DNA of 64,000 nt from Acanthosoma haemorrhoidale (Eukaryota; Arthropoda; Insecta; Hemiptera; Acanthosomatidae). The notes below the pieces were generated by a model, which had not been told where the DNA came from, did not search any database, and saw only the letters and a program-made list of their open reading frames with translations. Location: the NCBI GenBank assembly GCA_930367205.1, contig OV884012.1, forward strand, positions 48,071,239 to 48,135,238. The letters are read 5' to 3'. The position numbers and the translations under genes were made by a program. Positions within the stretch are counted from its first letter, which is position 1, and every line of letters starts with the position of its first letter. Positions 1 through 11,315 of this stretch are shown here, piece after piece.

Positions 1-155
1 AAGGTTTACCATCACTAGTTAAATAGGTTAACAATAGACAGTTAAGTTTATTATTAAAAATCTGTCCTAAACCATGAAAAACAAAAAACTATCTGGCTAG
101 CAACCATCATAAAATTTTATGGATTCCCTAATTTTTTAACTTAAACTTTTTTTTT

Positions 156-495
156 CAAATTACAAATCCTGGAGCATATTTAAAGAAAAAATATAAATTA
201 AATACAGCAAGAACATTCGAGCAAACTCCCAGACATCTGTTCCTAATGAGAATTTAATGGAGGTAAAACCAGGTACTCTGCTTTGAAGATTTGCATAAGA
301 TTAAAATAAACAAACCCCGGCTTTTCATTAATGCTCAAATTTCTTGGCCCTACTTTTACTGTATAGAGAATTTTCTAAGGCAGGTTAGAGACCGCAGAAC
401 GAACTAATAATATGTGAATATCAGCCACTAAACTGAACTAGCAAAAATGTTTTGGTTTTTTAGAGTTTGAAAACTTATAACTAACGGAGAGGCTT
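156..495. repeat. dispersed repeat E, copy 1 (~340 bp)
   Basis: This segment is nearly identical to 6190-6582 in the same orientation, with only scattered substitutions. The shared block runs from the AAATTACAAATCCTGG start to ACGGAGAGGCTT. The other copy has about 55 extra bases just before that right end. No coding potential or terminal inverted repeat was found, so the class of repeat is unknown. Confidence 0.85.
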
Positions 496-877
496 ATCGT
501 GATAAAGTATGTACTATAAGTATTACATAATTTATCTGAAATTCAAGATGGTTAAGACTTGAGACATAAAATCTAGGATTTTTAATTTTACTAAGGTAGA
601 GGAGGGGATTTTTAGCGATGCAATAACTCGCATTTATATCATAAGAATTCTATTTTTGTTATAAAAAAAATCCAAAATTAATGCCAGTGGTATAAGCACC
701 AGCAATGCAGTTGTTATTTCACACAGTTTGGTCAACATACACGATTAATATATTTTTTTAATCATATTCTAGGATGGTGAAAGAACGATGAATCCCCTTC
801 TATATCAATCAACTGATTTTGTAATAAAATACCAAATAAATTGTGCCCTGCAGTTACGCAGACTGCAGACTACGGTG
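496..877. other. AT-rich stretch, no gene seen
   Basis: Nothing recognisable: no open frame of useful length, no repeat shared with the rest of the window that I could find. Confidence 0.6.
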
Positions 878-971
878 CAAATTGGTATGAATGAGAACAT
901 TTATCAGAATTACTTATAGCCCTATCAGGCAGATTGTAATTTTATCACAATAAAGTTGTTGAAAAAAAAAG
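878..971 (+). mobile_element. LINE-A 3' end fragment (Jockey-type)
   Basis: The last ~90 bases of the LINE-A family: a TTGGTATGAATGA stretch, then GGCAGATTGTAATTTTATC, an AATAAA signal, GTTGTTG and a nine-A tail. The same tail follows recognisable reverse transcriptase ORFs at 13733-15939 and 10368-12475 on the other strand, which is how the family was assigned. Only the 3' UTR survives, as expected for a severely 5'-truncated insertion. Confidence 0.8.
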
Positions 972-1499
972 GTTCAATGTGCATTCAAGTTCTGAATATC
1001 AGCAGCCTCTCAGAGTGAGAGCGTTCGTTTTCCGACCTTTTAATAACTACACCTAAGCTGCTACATAAATTATTGCTATCAAAATGTATGGTTTAAACAC
1101 ATTTTATTATACCTTCCAAATTCAAACTCAATGAACAAAGTAAGCCCAGGTATCTGTTAATCCATCCGAGATACATTGAGCCACCGGCCACTAGTCGTTG
1201 CCGTTTTACGGGGTAACATAGTTTTATTAAAATGAAATAAACCGTCAGAATTTAGTGCATACATGAGTCCTTAACCAGGTATAATGAAACTGTTTATGAC
1301 CGGAATAAAATTAACCATACAATCACATTTCAAATTTAATTGGTCCCAAAGAATCAACAATTAAAAATTAATTACAATGTACTGCATTTTGCTTGAATGT
1401 TACATTGAAATGTTTACTCCAGAAATGAAATAATTCTTCGTATAGACGTAAGCCATATTTAAATAGTTGCATTGGTAACAAACGAACTTACACACGAAT
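972..1499. other. AT-rich stretch, no gene seen
   Basis: No coding or repeat structure recognised. Confidence 0.6.
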
Positions 1500-1884
1500 A
1501 CACATATAAAACAGGATTTTCTTGCCGATTGTTCAACTTATCTATCGGGTTGTGTAGTAATAGAAAGTAATAGCCCTTATTGGATGCCCCCCTCAATAAC
1601 ACCGGCACGACCATTTTTGTGGGCAAGTGCCGTTCAGACAGTGGCACAAGAGACAGACCTTCTTGAGAACATCTCGTTACCCCGCGACTGGCTATCCTCG
1701 GACAGTCATCGGTGGTGATCCTTGCATTAAGGACTCCGGAAGAAGATCCACCGACGAAACGGACCCTTGCGCCCGAAGGAACCAACGCTTCACCAAGACA
1801 TTAGGAGATATATATCACACGTTATTGTTATCCATTCGGATTTTACAACTGATCAAATCAGTGTGTATGAGGCCAGTTGAATGA
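1500..1884. other. unassigned block of higher complexity and G+C
   Basis: Clearly richer in G+C than its surroundings. Overlapping open frames exist on both strands (108 codons minus, 85 codons plus), but neither translation resembles a family I know. It could be an old coding exon, a decayed element or a regulatory island. I can describe only the compositional contrast. Confidence 0.3.
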
Positions 1885-3039
1885 TTCTGCATTCCCCACA
1901 AACACAAAACATTCTCATATGCATGGAAAGGTCAAATATAGTTGATTTAAGCATGTATGTATTGTTCATGTAATGTATTGATAATTCATTGGATATAGTG
2001 AAGGGTGAAGCTCTTACACAAGAGTAGCGTGGAGAGTCTCAACAACGAGTTAACAGTTCCGTGTATAGATTTATGCTTACAGACTAAAAGAGCTGACCTA
2101 CAACCATTTAGTAAACGACTACAATGCATCTAATACGCCAATGACTTACGGAATAAAAGACTATTGCTCAAAATCCCCCATTTATCCCCGAAGATACCCG
2201 TTCAGGAAACACATATAAAATAAAATTATTTTTATGTGCAGTTAATTTATGGGAAAACTATAACTGCAGTTACCCCCTCCTTCTCACCACAGTCTCAGAC
2301 GTCTGCAATATATCTGATGGTAAACACGATCGCCAGTTAATCTGTTATTGAGTATTGAGTATTCTTCATAAGTAAAAGAGCGCCGATCATATTATTCTAA
2401 CGCATTCATGAATAGCAGTTAGCACGTAGTTTATTGTTATAACAGTTTGTCTCCTAAGACCGATTGTGGAGATCGCCGACAGGCAAGCATTGGCTAACTA
2501 TCTACACCTAACCACACCCTGTACCAACAACTTGTGAAGTCAGTCGACTCGTCACATTCATTTCAAAACTATTCCCGATTAACTATGCATTTTTTCTACG
2601 GTATTTTCAATTTTCTGTTAATTTATTTTATTTTGTAATCATGATTTAATACCAAGTAGTTAGTGTATTTTAATCATAGCTCTACATTTTTTGTTAATTA
2701 TAGTAATTTTATGATAAATTTTTAAAAAAACCTCTAAATATGTGATCCATGCATATGTTTATTTTTTGTTAATACACCATGGTTGATGAAATAAGTATTG
2801 TTTAAAACACTTTTTTTTTTCTCGTAAATCAAAAGCATCTTAATTCGACCAGTCAACGAGTTCAACTAATATCGAAATTTATGTAGAGTAGTTTAAATTC
2901 AATTGGTACGTATGTACCAGTAAAACATATTACTGTGTTTTTGGTGGTTTTAAGTTTTTATGTTTTCAGTAGAGCATGTGTAATATACATGCAATAAAAC
3001 CTGGTTTTTCTATACTGCGAAGGGAAAACAAAAACAAAT
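1885..3039. other. AT-rich stretch, no gene seen
   Basis: No open frame or repeat that I could support. Confidence 0.6.
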
Positions 3040-3439
3040 TCATGTGATCAACGATAGAAAAGCTATAAACGAATTACAGCAGCTGCGAAATCTTCCTGAT
3101 TGTTGACACGGGCTCTTGTTTAACAATTGAACCAATGAAGAGGACCATTCTGGATAATTGAGAAGTGTAGGGAGGGCGAGGAGTAAGGCTCCATAATGAA
3201 GCAGACCCGTTGTCTGGAGTGGCCACGAAAAGCAGTTTCTCAGCGACGTCTGTTTGGCCAAACTTGTTCCCACTATCTAATTTCCTCCGGAGTCTGTCCG
3301 AGTTTCTTGCGGGTGGCCAAGTTTTCTTGATCCTTACCGCAAGCCAATCTCGGCCCACCCACAGCTCTTCGACAGAGCTGAGTGGCATTATCCACTTTGG
3401 AGACTCAACCCATTCGGCTGGGAGGAGACAGTAAGCCAC
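3040..3439 (-). other. open, G+C-richer block, possible coding relic
   Basis: The minus strand is open for 121 codons, with a second minus frame open for 77 codons. Composition is more protein-like (many W, P, S, R codons, 50% or more G+C by eye) than the AT-rich flanks. No domain was recognised, and no splice-site pair could be defended. It may be a decayed transposon ORF or an exon; neither is shown. Confidence 0.25.
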
Positions 3440-4061
3440 TTACCACAGAGTCCGATACTGGCCTCTGGGATCTAACTAGAGGCAAGCGACTAAATGCTAA
3501 AAAAAAAGTTGAAGATATCTGACATCCAAATGGAACAATGTGGAGAAATACTTAAATATTACTGGTCCACTAACTACTAATTTTCGCTGATAATGAATGA
3601 ATAAAAAGAAAAAAACACTTTTCTAGGACTATGTCCTCTTAGAATAATTATAATGAACATATTATATTATCTTATTCTGTCATTGAAGATATTAAAACAA
3701 AATTGTAAAGAGGAGGAGCATATATATGTAGTGTTTACTAAACAGGAAATGGGGAGGGAATTCCAGAGTTTTGAGGCTCGGGGAATGCACGACCTTTCCA
3801 ACAACGCTGTCTTATGGAAAGGAATATAACCGTCTGATGAACGGGCTCTGGTTTTTCATGAATGGATGGATAGATGAATGGGACTTATAAACTTTATGAG
3901 ATTCTGACTAAAAATAACATTTTTAATAGTACTAATAATATTTTATCACTGTGCTCTATAATTTCTGAAATGTTATAAAGTAAAGGCAATAAAATAGAAA
4001 TAATTATATTAAAACGGACGATGTTTTAATAAATAAAACGCGCCTATTGTACATCCACTAA
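3440..4061. other. AT-rich stretch, no gene seen
   Basis: No coding or repeat structure recognised. Confidence 0.6.
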
Positions 4062-4306
4062 AGTAACAACAACAACTTTTATTAAGATAAAATTACAATC
4101 TGCCTTATTAGGCAATAAGTAATTGAGATAAATGTTATCATTCATACCATATTTACAATTCATCATTCACTCGCTCATTCATACAATATTTACAAACAGC
4201 CCGAGGCCCCCCAAGTCCACAAGGTTGTCACCTCCCTCGCATGCGAAGGAGGAAGCGCAGTCTTGGGAAGTCCCCCACGCTCCTACGTCAGCCGCGCCAC
4301 TGGATC
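4062..4306 (-). mobile_element. LINE-A 3' UTR fragment (Jockey-type)
   Basis: Read on the minus strand, this carries the LINE-A 3' UTR: the G/C island with GGGGGACTTCCCAAGACT, two TGTAAATAT...ATGAATGA units, then GGCAGATTGTAATTTTATC, AATAAAAGTTGTTG. Similarity to the copy at 13733-15939 ends near CACTGGAT, so the copy is 5'-truncated inside the 3' UTR. The short open frames here are chance products of UTR sequence. Confidence 0.85.
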
Positions 4307-6125
4307 ATGTGTTCCATTTCAAAACAAACACCGGGAGCCTGCATGTGGTTTTTTTATGACGATTTTTTGTTCACCCAGTGCCAAAATAATAACAAGTCTG
4401 CTTGCAATGGTTGTAAAAGTGAAATCGCGGATCATGCGCAATTGTTGATATCTTTACCTAGGTCTGCTGGTTCAGTCTACAAATTTTGCCACCTAAGGTT
4501 TAGTGAGCCCTGGCTAGATCCATCGACCTGTAGACCCAGACAAAGTTTATAAATAAAGACAAGTCTCATCCCTAATTTAATTCCAAGCCGGAAGAGGGCC
4601 CTACTTCAAAGAAGGTTAGAGGCAATCTGTTGCTCTATGACTGCCTATCACGAATTGATCCTATCGATCTGTAACGGCGATTCTGATAAGTGATGATGTG
4701 TATATACAACAACACTTCAGTTGATGTTATGCAGTATTATGCTGGCTTTAATATCAATAAGAAAGTTTCATTGACGTTATCGATAAGGAAATTGTTCCCT
4801 AACCTCTAGTAATGCATTCTCTTAAATTTTAGGCTTCGTCGGCTCAAATGCCAGGACACATTCAAGTCGGTAAAGCGAAATAAAATTCAAAGATACCTAA
4901 AAAAAGCTTTCAGGATACCACAATAGCAATTTAAGGCCATTCCAGCCTGTTTAGTTCTCTCAATAATCTAGCAATTGTATTGTGTTCAAAGGTTAAATGT
5001 TTTTTTCACAACTTCCGTACCGAGAAACTTCCGTACTACCTTCCTCCAGTGAGTTACTTCAGATTATATTTTCTTTATTCGTTTTTTATACGTATTTCCT
5101 GAATAAATTTTAGTTCATGATTAACGTTATAAAAAATTAGTAGGTAAAAATAATATTTGAATCATTTAATACGAGATGCTTGGGATCCTTGGATCGACTA
5201 GTTAATAATTTAGGATAAAACATTTGCATAATAAATAATTACAAACAGTAATACAGGATTATAATAACCGTAAAAGTAAAATATTCTACATATCCAAAGA
5301 AACAAATTGTACAATTATTAGTAACATCAAATTCGGAAACAATACGAATGGCACTGGTCACATTGTTTTAATATTTTTCAAATTAATTAGTAAGTAGTTG
5401 ATAAATTCTTAACTTTGATATATTCATTGGAAAATATTAAATAAAAATAAGTGTAAATAAAATAGTGGTATTTTAGTGGTATCTCCGTTTGAGGTATTAT
5501 AAGGGGTGGGCACGTCCCCGTGGCCCCATCAAGTTAACATATTGCAGGCACAAAAACTTGTGTCGACATCAATCTATATCTGAGGAGCTTTATCAAATTT
5601 ATGTTCCGAAAATAAATTCTATTTGGCGACCCTCCTCCTGTAACACAATCGACTCTCGCGCATTTCAAACTGGAAGGGTGGCGGTTTGTATTTGTAAGAC
5701 ACTATGAAATAAGTGACAAGACGTAAGTGGAGTTTCAACAGCCATTGTAACATACACTCGTTTGCAAAAAACAGGCATGATACTTGACTGCGTAAAGAAT
5801 ACTTTTTCGACCAGGGAAATACAAATGGAATTAAAAATGTTTTGCATAAACCAGAATTCAAATCTATAATATATACATATATTATTTTTCTATCTGTCTT
5901 GGTGTATGTATTACAACGCGCTAGTCCATCATCTTCGTTTGTTAATATAACATATTTTAAAATCTTTAATATAAATCCCTAATCGGTAAGGATGTCATTT
6001 TTATTAAGCGCAGGATTTCGCGAATCACTAATAAATCCCTTGGAACTCTAGAAATGTTCTACCTATTAACTAACTAATATCATCAGTAAACACATAAAAT
6101 TGAGTACTGTTTTGGACATTCATTG
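4307..6125. other. intergenic, no supported gene
   Basis: AT-rich. A more complex patch around 5460-5710 has a TATAAGG-like box and a 72-codon plus-strand open frame, but nothing recognisable. I could not support a gene. Confidence 0.5.
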
Positions 6126-6188
6126 TTAATTAATTTATTATTAAAACAAATATGCCATGAGTGATAAAACAAACATAGATTTTCGTTA
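6126..6188. repeat. left member of a ~62-bp direct repeat flanking repeat E copy 2
   Basis: TTAATTAATTTATTATTAAA followed by ATGCCATGAGTGATAAAAC recurs almost perfectly at 6582-6645. The two members sit immediately on either side of the 6190-6582 repeat copy, like an unusually long target duplication. Copy 1 at 156-495 has no such flank. Confidence 0.85.
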
Positions 6189-6189
6189 T

Positions 6190-6582
6190 CAAATTACAAA
6201 TCCTGGAGCATATTTAAAGAAAAATATAAATTAAATACAGCAAGAACATTCGAGCAAACTCCCAGACATCTTTTCCTAATGAGAATTTAATGGAAGTAAA
6301 ACCAGGTACTCTGCTTTAAAGATTTGCATAAGATTAAAATAAACAAACCCCGGCTTTTCATTAATGCTCAAATTTCTTGGCCCTACTTTTACTGTATAGA
6401 GAATTTTCTAAGGGAGGTTAGAGACCACAGAACGAACTAATAATATGTGAATACAATCAGCCACTAAACTGAACTAGCAAAAATGTTTTGGTTTTTTAGA
6501 GTTTGAAAACTCTATGCATTGCTAAGCAGAGCATGGCGTTGAAATGTTTTAATTTGTATCCGCAGCCAGAACGGAGAGGCTT
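6190..6582. repeat. dispersed repeat E, copy 2 (~390 bp)
   Basis: Close copy of 156-495 (about 97% by eye over the aligned part), with an extra stretch of about 55 bases, including ATGCATTGCTAAGCAGAGC, before the common ACGGAGAGGCTT end. Flanked by the 62-bp direct repeat. No ORF, TIR or poly(A) tail identifies the class. Confidence 0.85.
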
Positions 6583-6645
6583 TAATTAATTTATTATTAA
6601 AAAAAATATGCCATGAGTGATAAAACAAACATAGATTTCCATTAT
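6582..6645. repeat. right member of the ~62-bp direct repeat
   Basis: Matches 6126-6188 with a few substitutions. Together they bracket repeat E copy 2. Confidence 0.85.
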
Positions 6646-6954
6646 ATTAGTTTACCTCGTTATTTTTTTTTTCATAGACGGATTTTTTTACGAAATAATA
6701 GAAATAGATAGTGAATACAGAAATACTCGACAGGCTTGTCCTAATTCAAGTTTAACACAACTAAGTTTTTATTATCAAAAATATCTCATTTTATTTCTGA
6801 AGCGAGAACACAGAATGATTCCAGCTTAACAACATAAAAAATAATATAATACAAATATAATAAAATAGTCGGTTCGTTTCATAAAAATTGTTAGATAATT
6901 GTACGTTCCGGTTTATTTCAATAGTTTTTTTTTTTTTTATATTTATGATTTTCC
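6646..6954. other. AT-rich stretch, no gene seen
   Basis: Long T and A runs, no recognisable feature. Confidence 0.6.
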
Positions 6955-7142
6955 GTGTGGACTTGGGGGCCCCTGGGCTGTTTTAATTGTAGTGTTAATG
7001 GGCTGTAAATATTGTATGAATGTGCGAACGAATGACGAATTGTAAATATGGTATGAATGAAAACTTATCTCAATTATTTATTTCCTATTAAGTAAAGGCA
7101 GATTGTAATTTCATCATAATAAAGTTGTTATTGAAAAAAAAA
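6955..7142 (+). mobile_element. LINE-A 3' UTR fragment
   Basis: Starts at a GTGTGGACTTGGGGGCCCCT island, continues with TGTAAATATTGTATGAATG and TGTAAATATGGTATGAATG units, then GGCAGATTGTAATTTCATCA, AATAAAGTTGTTATTG and a run of As. It matches the reverse complement of the 4062-4306 and 13733-15939 tails. The copy is 5'-truncated inside the 3' UTR. Confidence 0.85.
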
Positions 7143-7459
7143 AAATATATTTATGATTTAGTTGTTTATACTTCAAAAAACTCCTGTCACTTATTATTGC
7201 CGAGCACAATACCAGGGATTATGCTTTCATTGGTCTGTAAAAATTTATCAAGCGATCCGTTATTTTGTTTGTTTTTTAAAGAGAGAATTTATTTATTTCA
7301 TTTTATGTACATGGGCACATTTCATATAGAACTGTCAAATGACAGAGAGTCTCTAAACTAAAACTAAAATACAATTAATAGGTTGCACTAAAATATACAC
7401 TTATTTATAACTAAACACAAACAAAAAAAAAAAAAAACTACAACTGAACATATATTTAT
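7143..7459. other. AT-rich stretch, no gene seen
   Basis: A 78-codon plus-strand frame begins inside the LINE poly(A) tail and is of low complexity. It was not accepted as a gene. Confidence 0.55.
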
Positions 7460-7745
7460 ACTCGATGGGGCTCCACTAAGCCCTGATAATGGCTAGAGAC
7501 AGGCCAATTACTAAGGATCCAATTACTATTAGGAAGAAACACATCAAAGGACAGTGTCCAATCTAGTCATTATCATTATCGAGCTATTCCTTTGTCAGAG
7601 GCCAGCAGTGATGATCTCTTGCCTCGTGCTAATTACTGCTCAATTAACATATTGCACTCCTTTTGTAGGCATTGTTGGCTAATTAATGTTACATTCAGTC
7701 CAATTGCTAACTTGTTCTCTCCCTAATGCCTCAGGCAACCTCCAT
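7460..7745. promoter_or_regulatory. candidate regulatory island rich in homeodomain-type ATTA/TAAT cores
   Basis: A non-repetitive, G+C-richer island in AT-rich flanks. It has many AATTA/TAATT cores set in unique sequence (CCAATTACTAAGG, CCAATTACTATTAGG, CTAATTACTGC, CTCAATTAAC, GGCTAATTAATG). This resembles an arthropod developmental enhancer or conserved non-coding element. That is inference only; no conservation data are available here. Confidence 0.25.
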
Positions 7746-7796
7746 CATTAAATTCAGAAATACATAAAAGTTTATAACAATATAAACTCGTAATTT

Positions 7797-7900
7797 ATTA
7801 TAATAAAATTACAATCTGCCTCATTGGGCAAATAATCTCATTCATACCATATTTACTATTTTCATTCACTCACTCATTCATACAGTATTTACTCACATAA
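7797..7900 (-). mobile_element. LINE-A 3' end fragment
   Basis: On the minus strand, the terminal ~100 bases of LINE-A: GAATGAGTGAGTGAATG, ATGGTATGAATGAGAT, GGCAGATTGTAATTTTATT. Severely 5'-truncated. Confidence 0.8.
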
Positions 7901-9474
7901 AGGTTAATGTAAAACTATAAATAAAAATAATAAGGAATGCTTAAACCTATTTAAGATAATTATTTTATCAATTATAACATATTATTTATTTATTCTTAAA
8001 CTGATTTTGCCTCATTAACCAATAGAAGTTTATGTTGTATTATAAAGGATGTTTCGGAATATTGTCCCATCCTTAAGTGATCTTCATTTTTAAGAAATTA
8101 CCTCCATTATTTATTATTTTACAGTGATTTTAAAAAACGGCTATTTTATTTGCTTAACACCTGTCATTTTCAATTAAGATTTTTTAATTTTTTTGTTCGT
8201 TCTAATTAGAGTAATCCTTGAGAAGGCTTGAGTATAAAAGTATTTTATTGTTACTTCCTTACTATTTTATTTGTCCGCGTTCAACGACTAGGTCGCCTTC
8301 GATTGTAATTATAAGCAATAGTGATTTGTCTTCGAAAATTAGTGCTATGGTGATGATTAGTATCTTTTACCATTTTAAGTCGAAAGGTGGGTGTGCATAC
8401 TTGCGGTATCTACTACAAATAAATTGTACTTACACAAGCAGTCCTTGAGGTCCTGACCCCATATCCGTTTAGTTTTCTTGTGCTGTTGTTTGTCACTCAT
8501 GTTTAAAAGTCACTTATACGCAAGTAATAAGCACTGCACTAAAATTCATAATTTTAGATTACTCCATGATTATCCATATGTTATTGTGATCTGTATTTAA
8601 TTATTGTACACGTGATTAGGTTTGTGGATATAAAAATAATTTTAAAAAACAACGACCAGTTTCATCTTTTTTGGTCATCTATTACATAAAATATTAAATA
8701 ACCACGTATACTCTATCAATATTTATTACGTAAGTCTAACGATTACCTTCTAATTGCATATTTTAGGACATGTACGAGATTTCGAACTGTTCGATCGTCG
8801 CATATGCATTTCTCAGTCAGCCCTATATGTCATTGTCAGTCAGTCCACCTAGTATAAAGTAGACATTTCTGGTCAGTATTCTCTAAAGAAATCAGTCATA
8901 TTTCCGTCGTAGTTCTTGTCGTTTCCTAATGTTTTTGTTTCATTTTGGTACATGCCCATGTTCTTGTTCAATTGTAGTTATCTAAACTGTAGAGTAGATT
9001 ACTAATTATGTCCTTTATTGCATTGCACGTCCATGATTTCTAGCATTCTGTTGACCGGGGGGAGTACACGAGATCTTCTCTGATATAGTTTGCTTGTGTT
9101 TATTCTGCATAGCATTCGTACGTTTTTCTGCTTGTTCTGCAAATATATATTTCGTGTATATGTTGTCTTTATCTGTATTTAGCTGTACCATATCAATCAT
9201 TTCGGGAAGTACTTGTGAAAGTGGCCAGTGATAGTGTATAGTTTTGAAAATTAGTAGAAGAAAACTAAGACAATTATCAAGTGGATGTACATTGAATTTT
9301 TTGGTACAAAGCTAAAAAACACCACTACCACATACTTTTTCTAATTCACCCACGCAATACAATGATCGCTAAATGCATTCATTGCTCTATGCGTTTAAGT
9401 TTACGGGGAAAAGTTTAACTTTAAATAATTATTCTTAAGAATAAACAATAGATTTATGTCTATTCGTGAGGCCT
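7901..9474. other. intergenic, no supported gene
   Basis: AT-rich, with several 60-80 codon frames that look random. No repeat or domain recognised. Confidence 0.55.
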
Positions 9475-9660
9475 GTATACATGCTCTTGGTAAGGAGTTA
9501 ATTTTGCGCTATACAATAAAATAATGCAACAATGAAACAGTCAGGTAATGTAAAATTTATTCCCTTACCTCAGTGTCTGATTCTCTACCTCAATTTCTTA
9601 CTAGAGGTAATCGTGTAGTATAAATGATGTTTAGGAATCAAAGAGGTGATTATGAAAGTA
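9475..9660. repeat. dispersed repeat D, copy 1
   Basis: Aligns with 57670-57870 in the same orientation over about 180 bp. Shared words include AAAATAATGCAACA, AACAGTCAG, TTACCTCAGTGTCTGAT and AGGAATCAA, all with substitutions. Identity is perhaps 70-75%, so the repeat is old. No coding signal. A LINE-B insertion begins just downstream. Confidence 0.6.
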
Positions 9661-9689
9661 TAATATAGCTAAAAGCCTCTAACTAGAAT

Positions 9690-10135
9690 GGGATCATGAG
9701 AAAACTGGTCCGACATACCTCTCTCGAGAGGTTAAAGAACACCGACCTGCACCCGTTACTTGGTGTGCCATCGCTGGGTGAGTTCTTCCACCGCATAAAC
9801 CTAGTGTTTAACACCATGATCCCTCCACCCTTCCCCCATCGATGTCAAATGAATGTCGGGGGAAATTAGGTTAAGATTTAATTTAAGTTTTTCTGTTAGA
9901 TGTAAGTTAGATTTAAGTTTATGATAAATATGGTGAGCCCCACCACATTTAATAAATGTATAATGTAGTATAATTATACTTCTGTACAATATAGATCACT
10001 ATTTTGTATACTAGAATTTGTATAAAATGTAAACAAGCAACAGGAAACACTATGAAGCAATTGTAAACAGATTAGTTTGTAGAATTTATATTTTGTACAT
10101 ACATAGATTTGTAACAAACAAAAAAAAAAAATTAT
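9690..10135 (+). mobile_element. LINE-B 3' end copy (ORF2 C-terminus, 3' UTR, poly(A))
   Basis: The first ~150 bases encode, with breaks, the C-terminal end of the LINE-B reverse transcriptase protein (HPLLGVPS.GEF...VFNTM.PPPFPHRC). The RRHIKFFDS segment found in the 34772-35262 copy is missing, an internal deletion of about 30 bases. The 3' UTR follows, with GTGAGCCCCACCAC and a poly(A) tail near 10125. 5'-truncated, non-functional. Confidence 0.75.
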
Positions 10136-10559
10136 TAAAGTAGAATAAGATAACCTCCTTTTTTAAGAGATAAGATTTCCTCCATCTTCTTGTTAGGTAA
10201 AGTTCGCAAATTATATCTTGGTGCATGGTCATAGTTTTGATCATCGGAGGTGCTTCTATGATAGTTAAAACTTTCTCTCTGACAGTGGTTTCAATTATAA
10301 TTAGGATTACCATTGCGATTATTTAATTGTCGGTAATTAGTTGGTATCCCCATCTTTATATATAATATTCTTTATTTTTCTAAAATTACAATCGGCCTTT
10401 TTAGGCAATAAGTAATTGAGATAAATGTTCATAGAAATTTCATACCAATAAATGTTCAATTCATACCATATTTACAATTCATCGTTCACTCGCGCATTCA
10501 TACACAATATTTACAAACACCCCAGAGGCCTCCCAAATCCACATGGTTGTCACCTCCCT

Positions 10560-11315
10560 CGCATGCGAAAGAGGATGCGGAGTCTTGGGAAGTCCCCCGC
10601 GCTCCTCCGTTAGCCGCATCACAGTGGAGGCTGACGAAGAGCACGAGAGCTACAGACTCTCAGAACATGATTGGAGAAACTGGCCATTGCCAGGACTCTC
10701 ACACATTTATAGCAGGTCACATGGCCACTGCCATTTCAGTCTCCGAGGAGGATTATAGGAATGAGTGGTGCAGTGCCTATGGCTGTGCTACGTCCTAGAG
10801 GATTAGGGTGGTCGGATAGGCCAATATGGAATTTCATACACTCGCAAGGGATGAGTTTAACAATGTAGGGTACGTTAAGATCGTTATGAAGGGTTTTGTT
10901 GCTGACATAATAAGGGGCATTTATTTACTATTGTTCTCAGGACTATTGATTGAAATGATTGGATAAGGTTAAAGTTTGACTTTTTTGTTGTCCCCCATAG
11001 CTCTATTCCGTATGTCCAGATTAGCTTAAATATAACTTTGTAGATTAGTAGTTTATTTTCTATTGAGAGATGGGATGTCCTTTGAAGTAGTCTGTACAGT
11101 TGTCCAACGCGTCTGTTTAGTTCTTGTCTTTTTAGCCTCGTATGTGGGCTCCAGGTCAGTCGTTTGTCGAGATGGAAGCCTATGTACCGTACTGTCTTGG
11201 ATACAGGGAGAGGAATAGAATTAAAATAAACTAGTGGAGAAGACTTGCGACAGAGGGTGAAGGTAATGTGGGAACATTTTGCTTCATTAAGTTTGAACCA
11301 CCATTGAACCAGTAA
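10560..11315 (-). pseudogene. LINE-A reverse transcriptase C-terminal fragment
   Basis: The open frame reading from 11384 to 10884 shows WWFKLNEAKCSHITFTL, IGFHLDKRLTWSPHTRLKR and LIYKVIFKLIWTYGIELWGT. These are the thumb and C-terminal motifs of Jockey-clade reverse transcriptases. The catalytic palm (motif A aspartate, FADD) is absent, lost in the internal deletion. Past 10884 the frame breaks, but LINE-A C-terminal coding remains recognisable by DNA similarity to the 13733-15939 copy. It cannot support retrotransposition. Confidence 0.85.

Noticed and set aside
4132..4552. Three overlapping plus-strand frames (60-103 codons)
   Set aside because: They lie antisense to the LINE-A 3' UTR and recur wherever that UTR occurs (for example 52267-52548 and 10543-10798).
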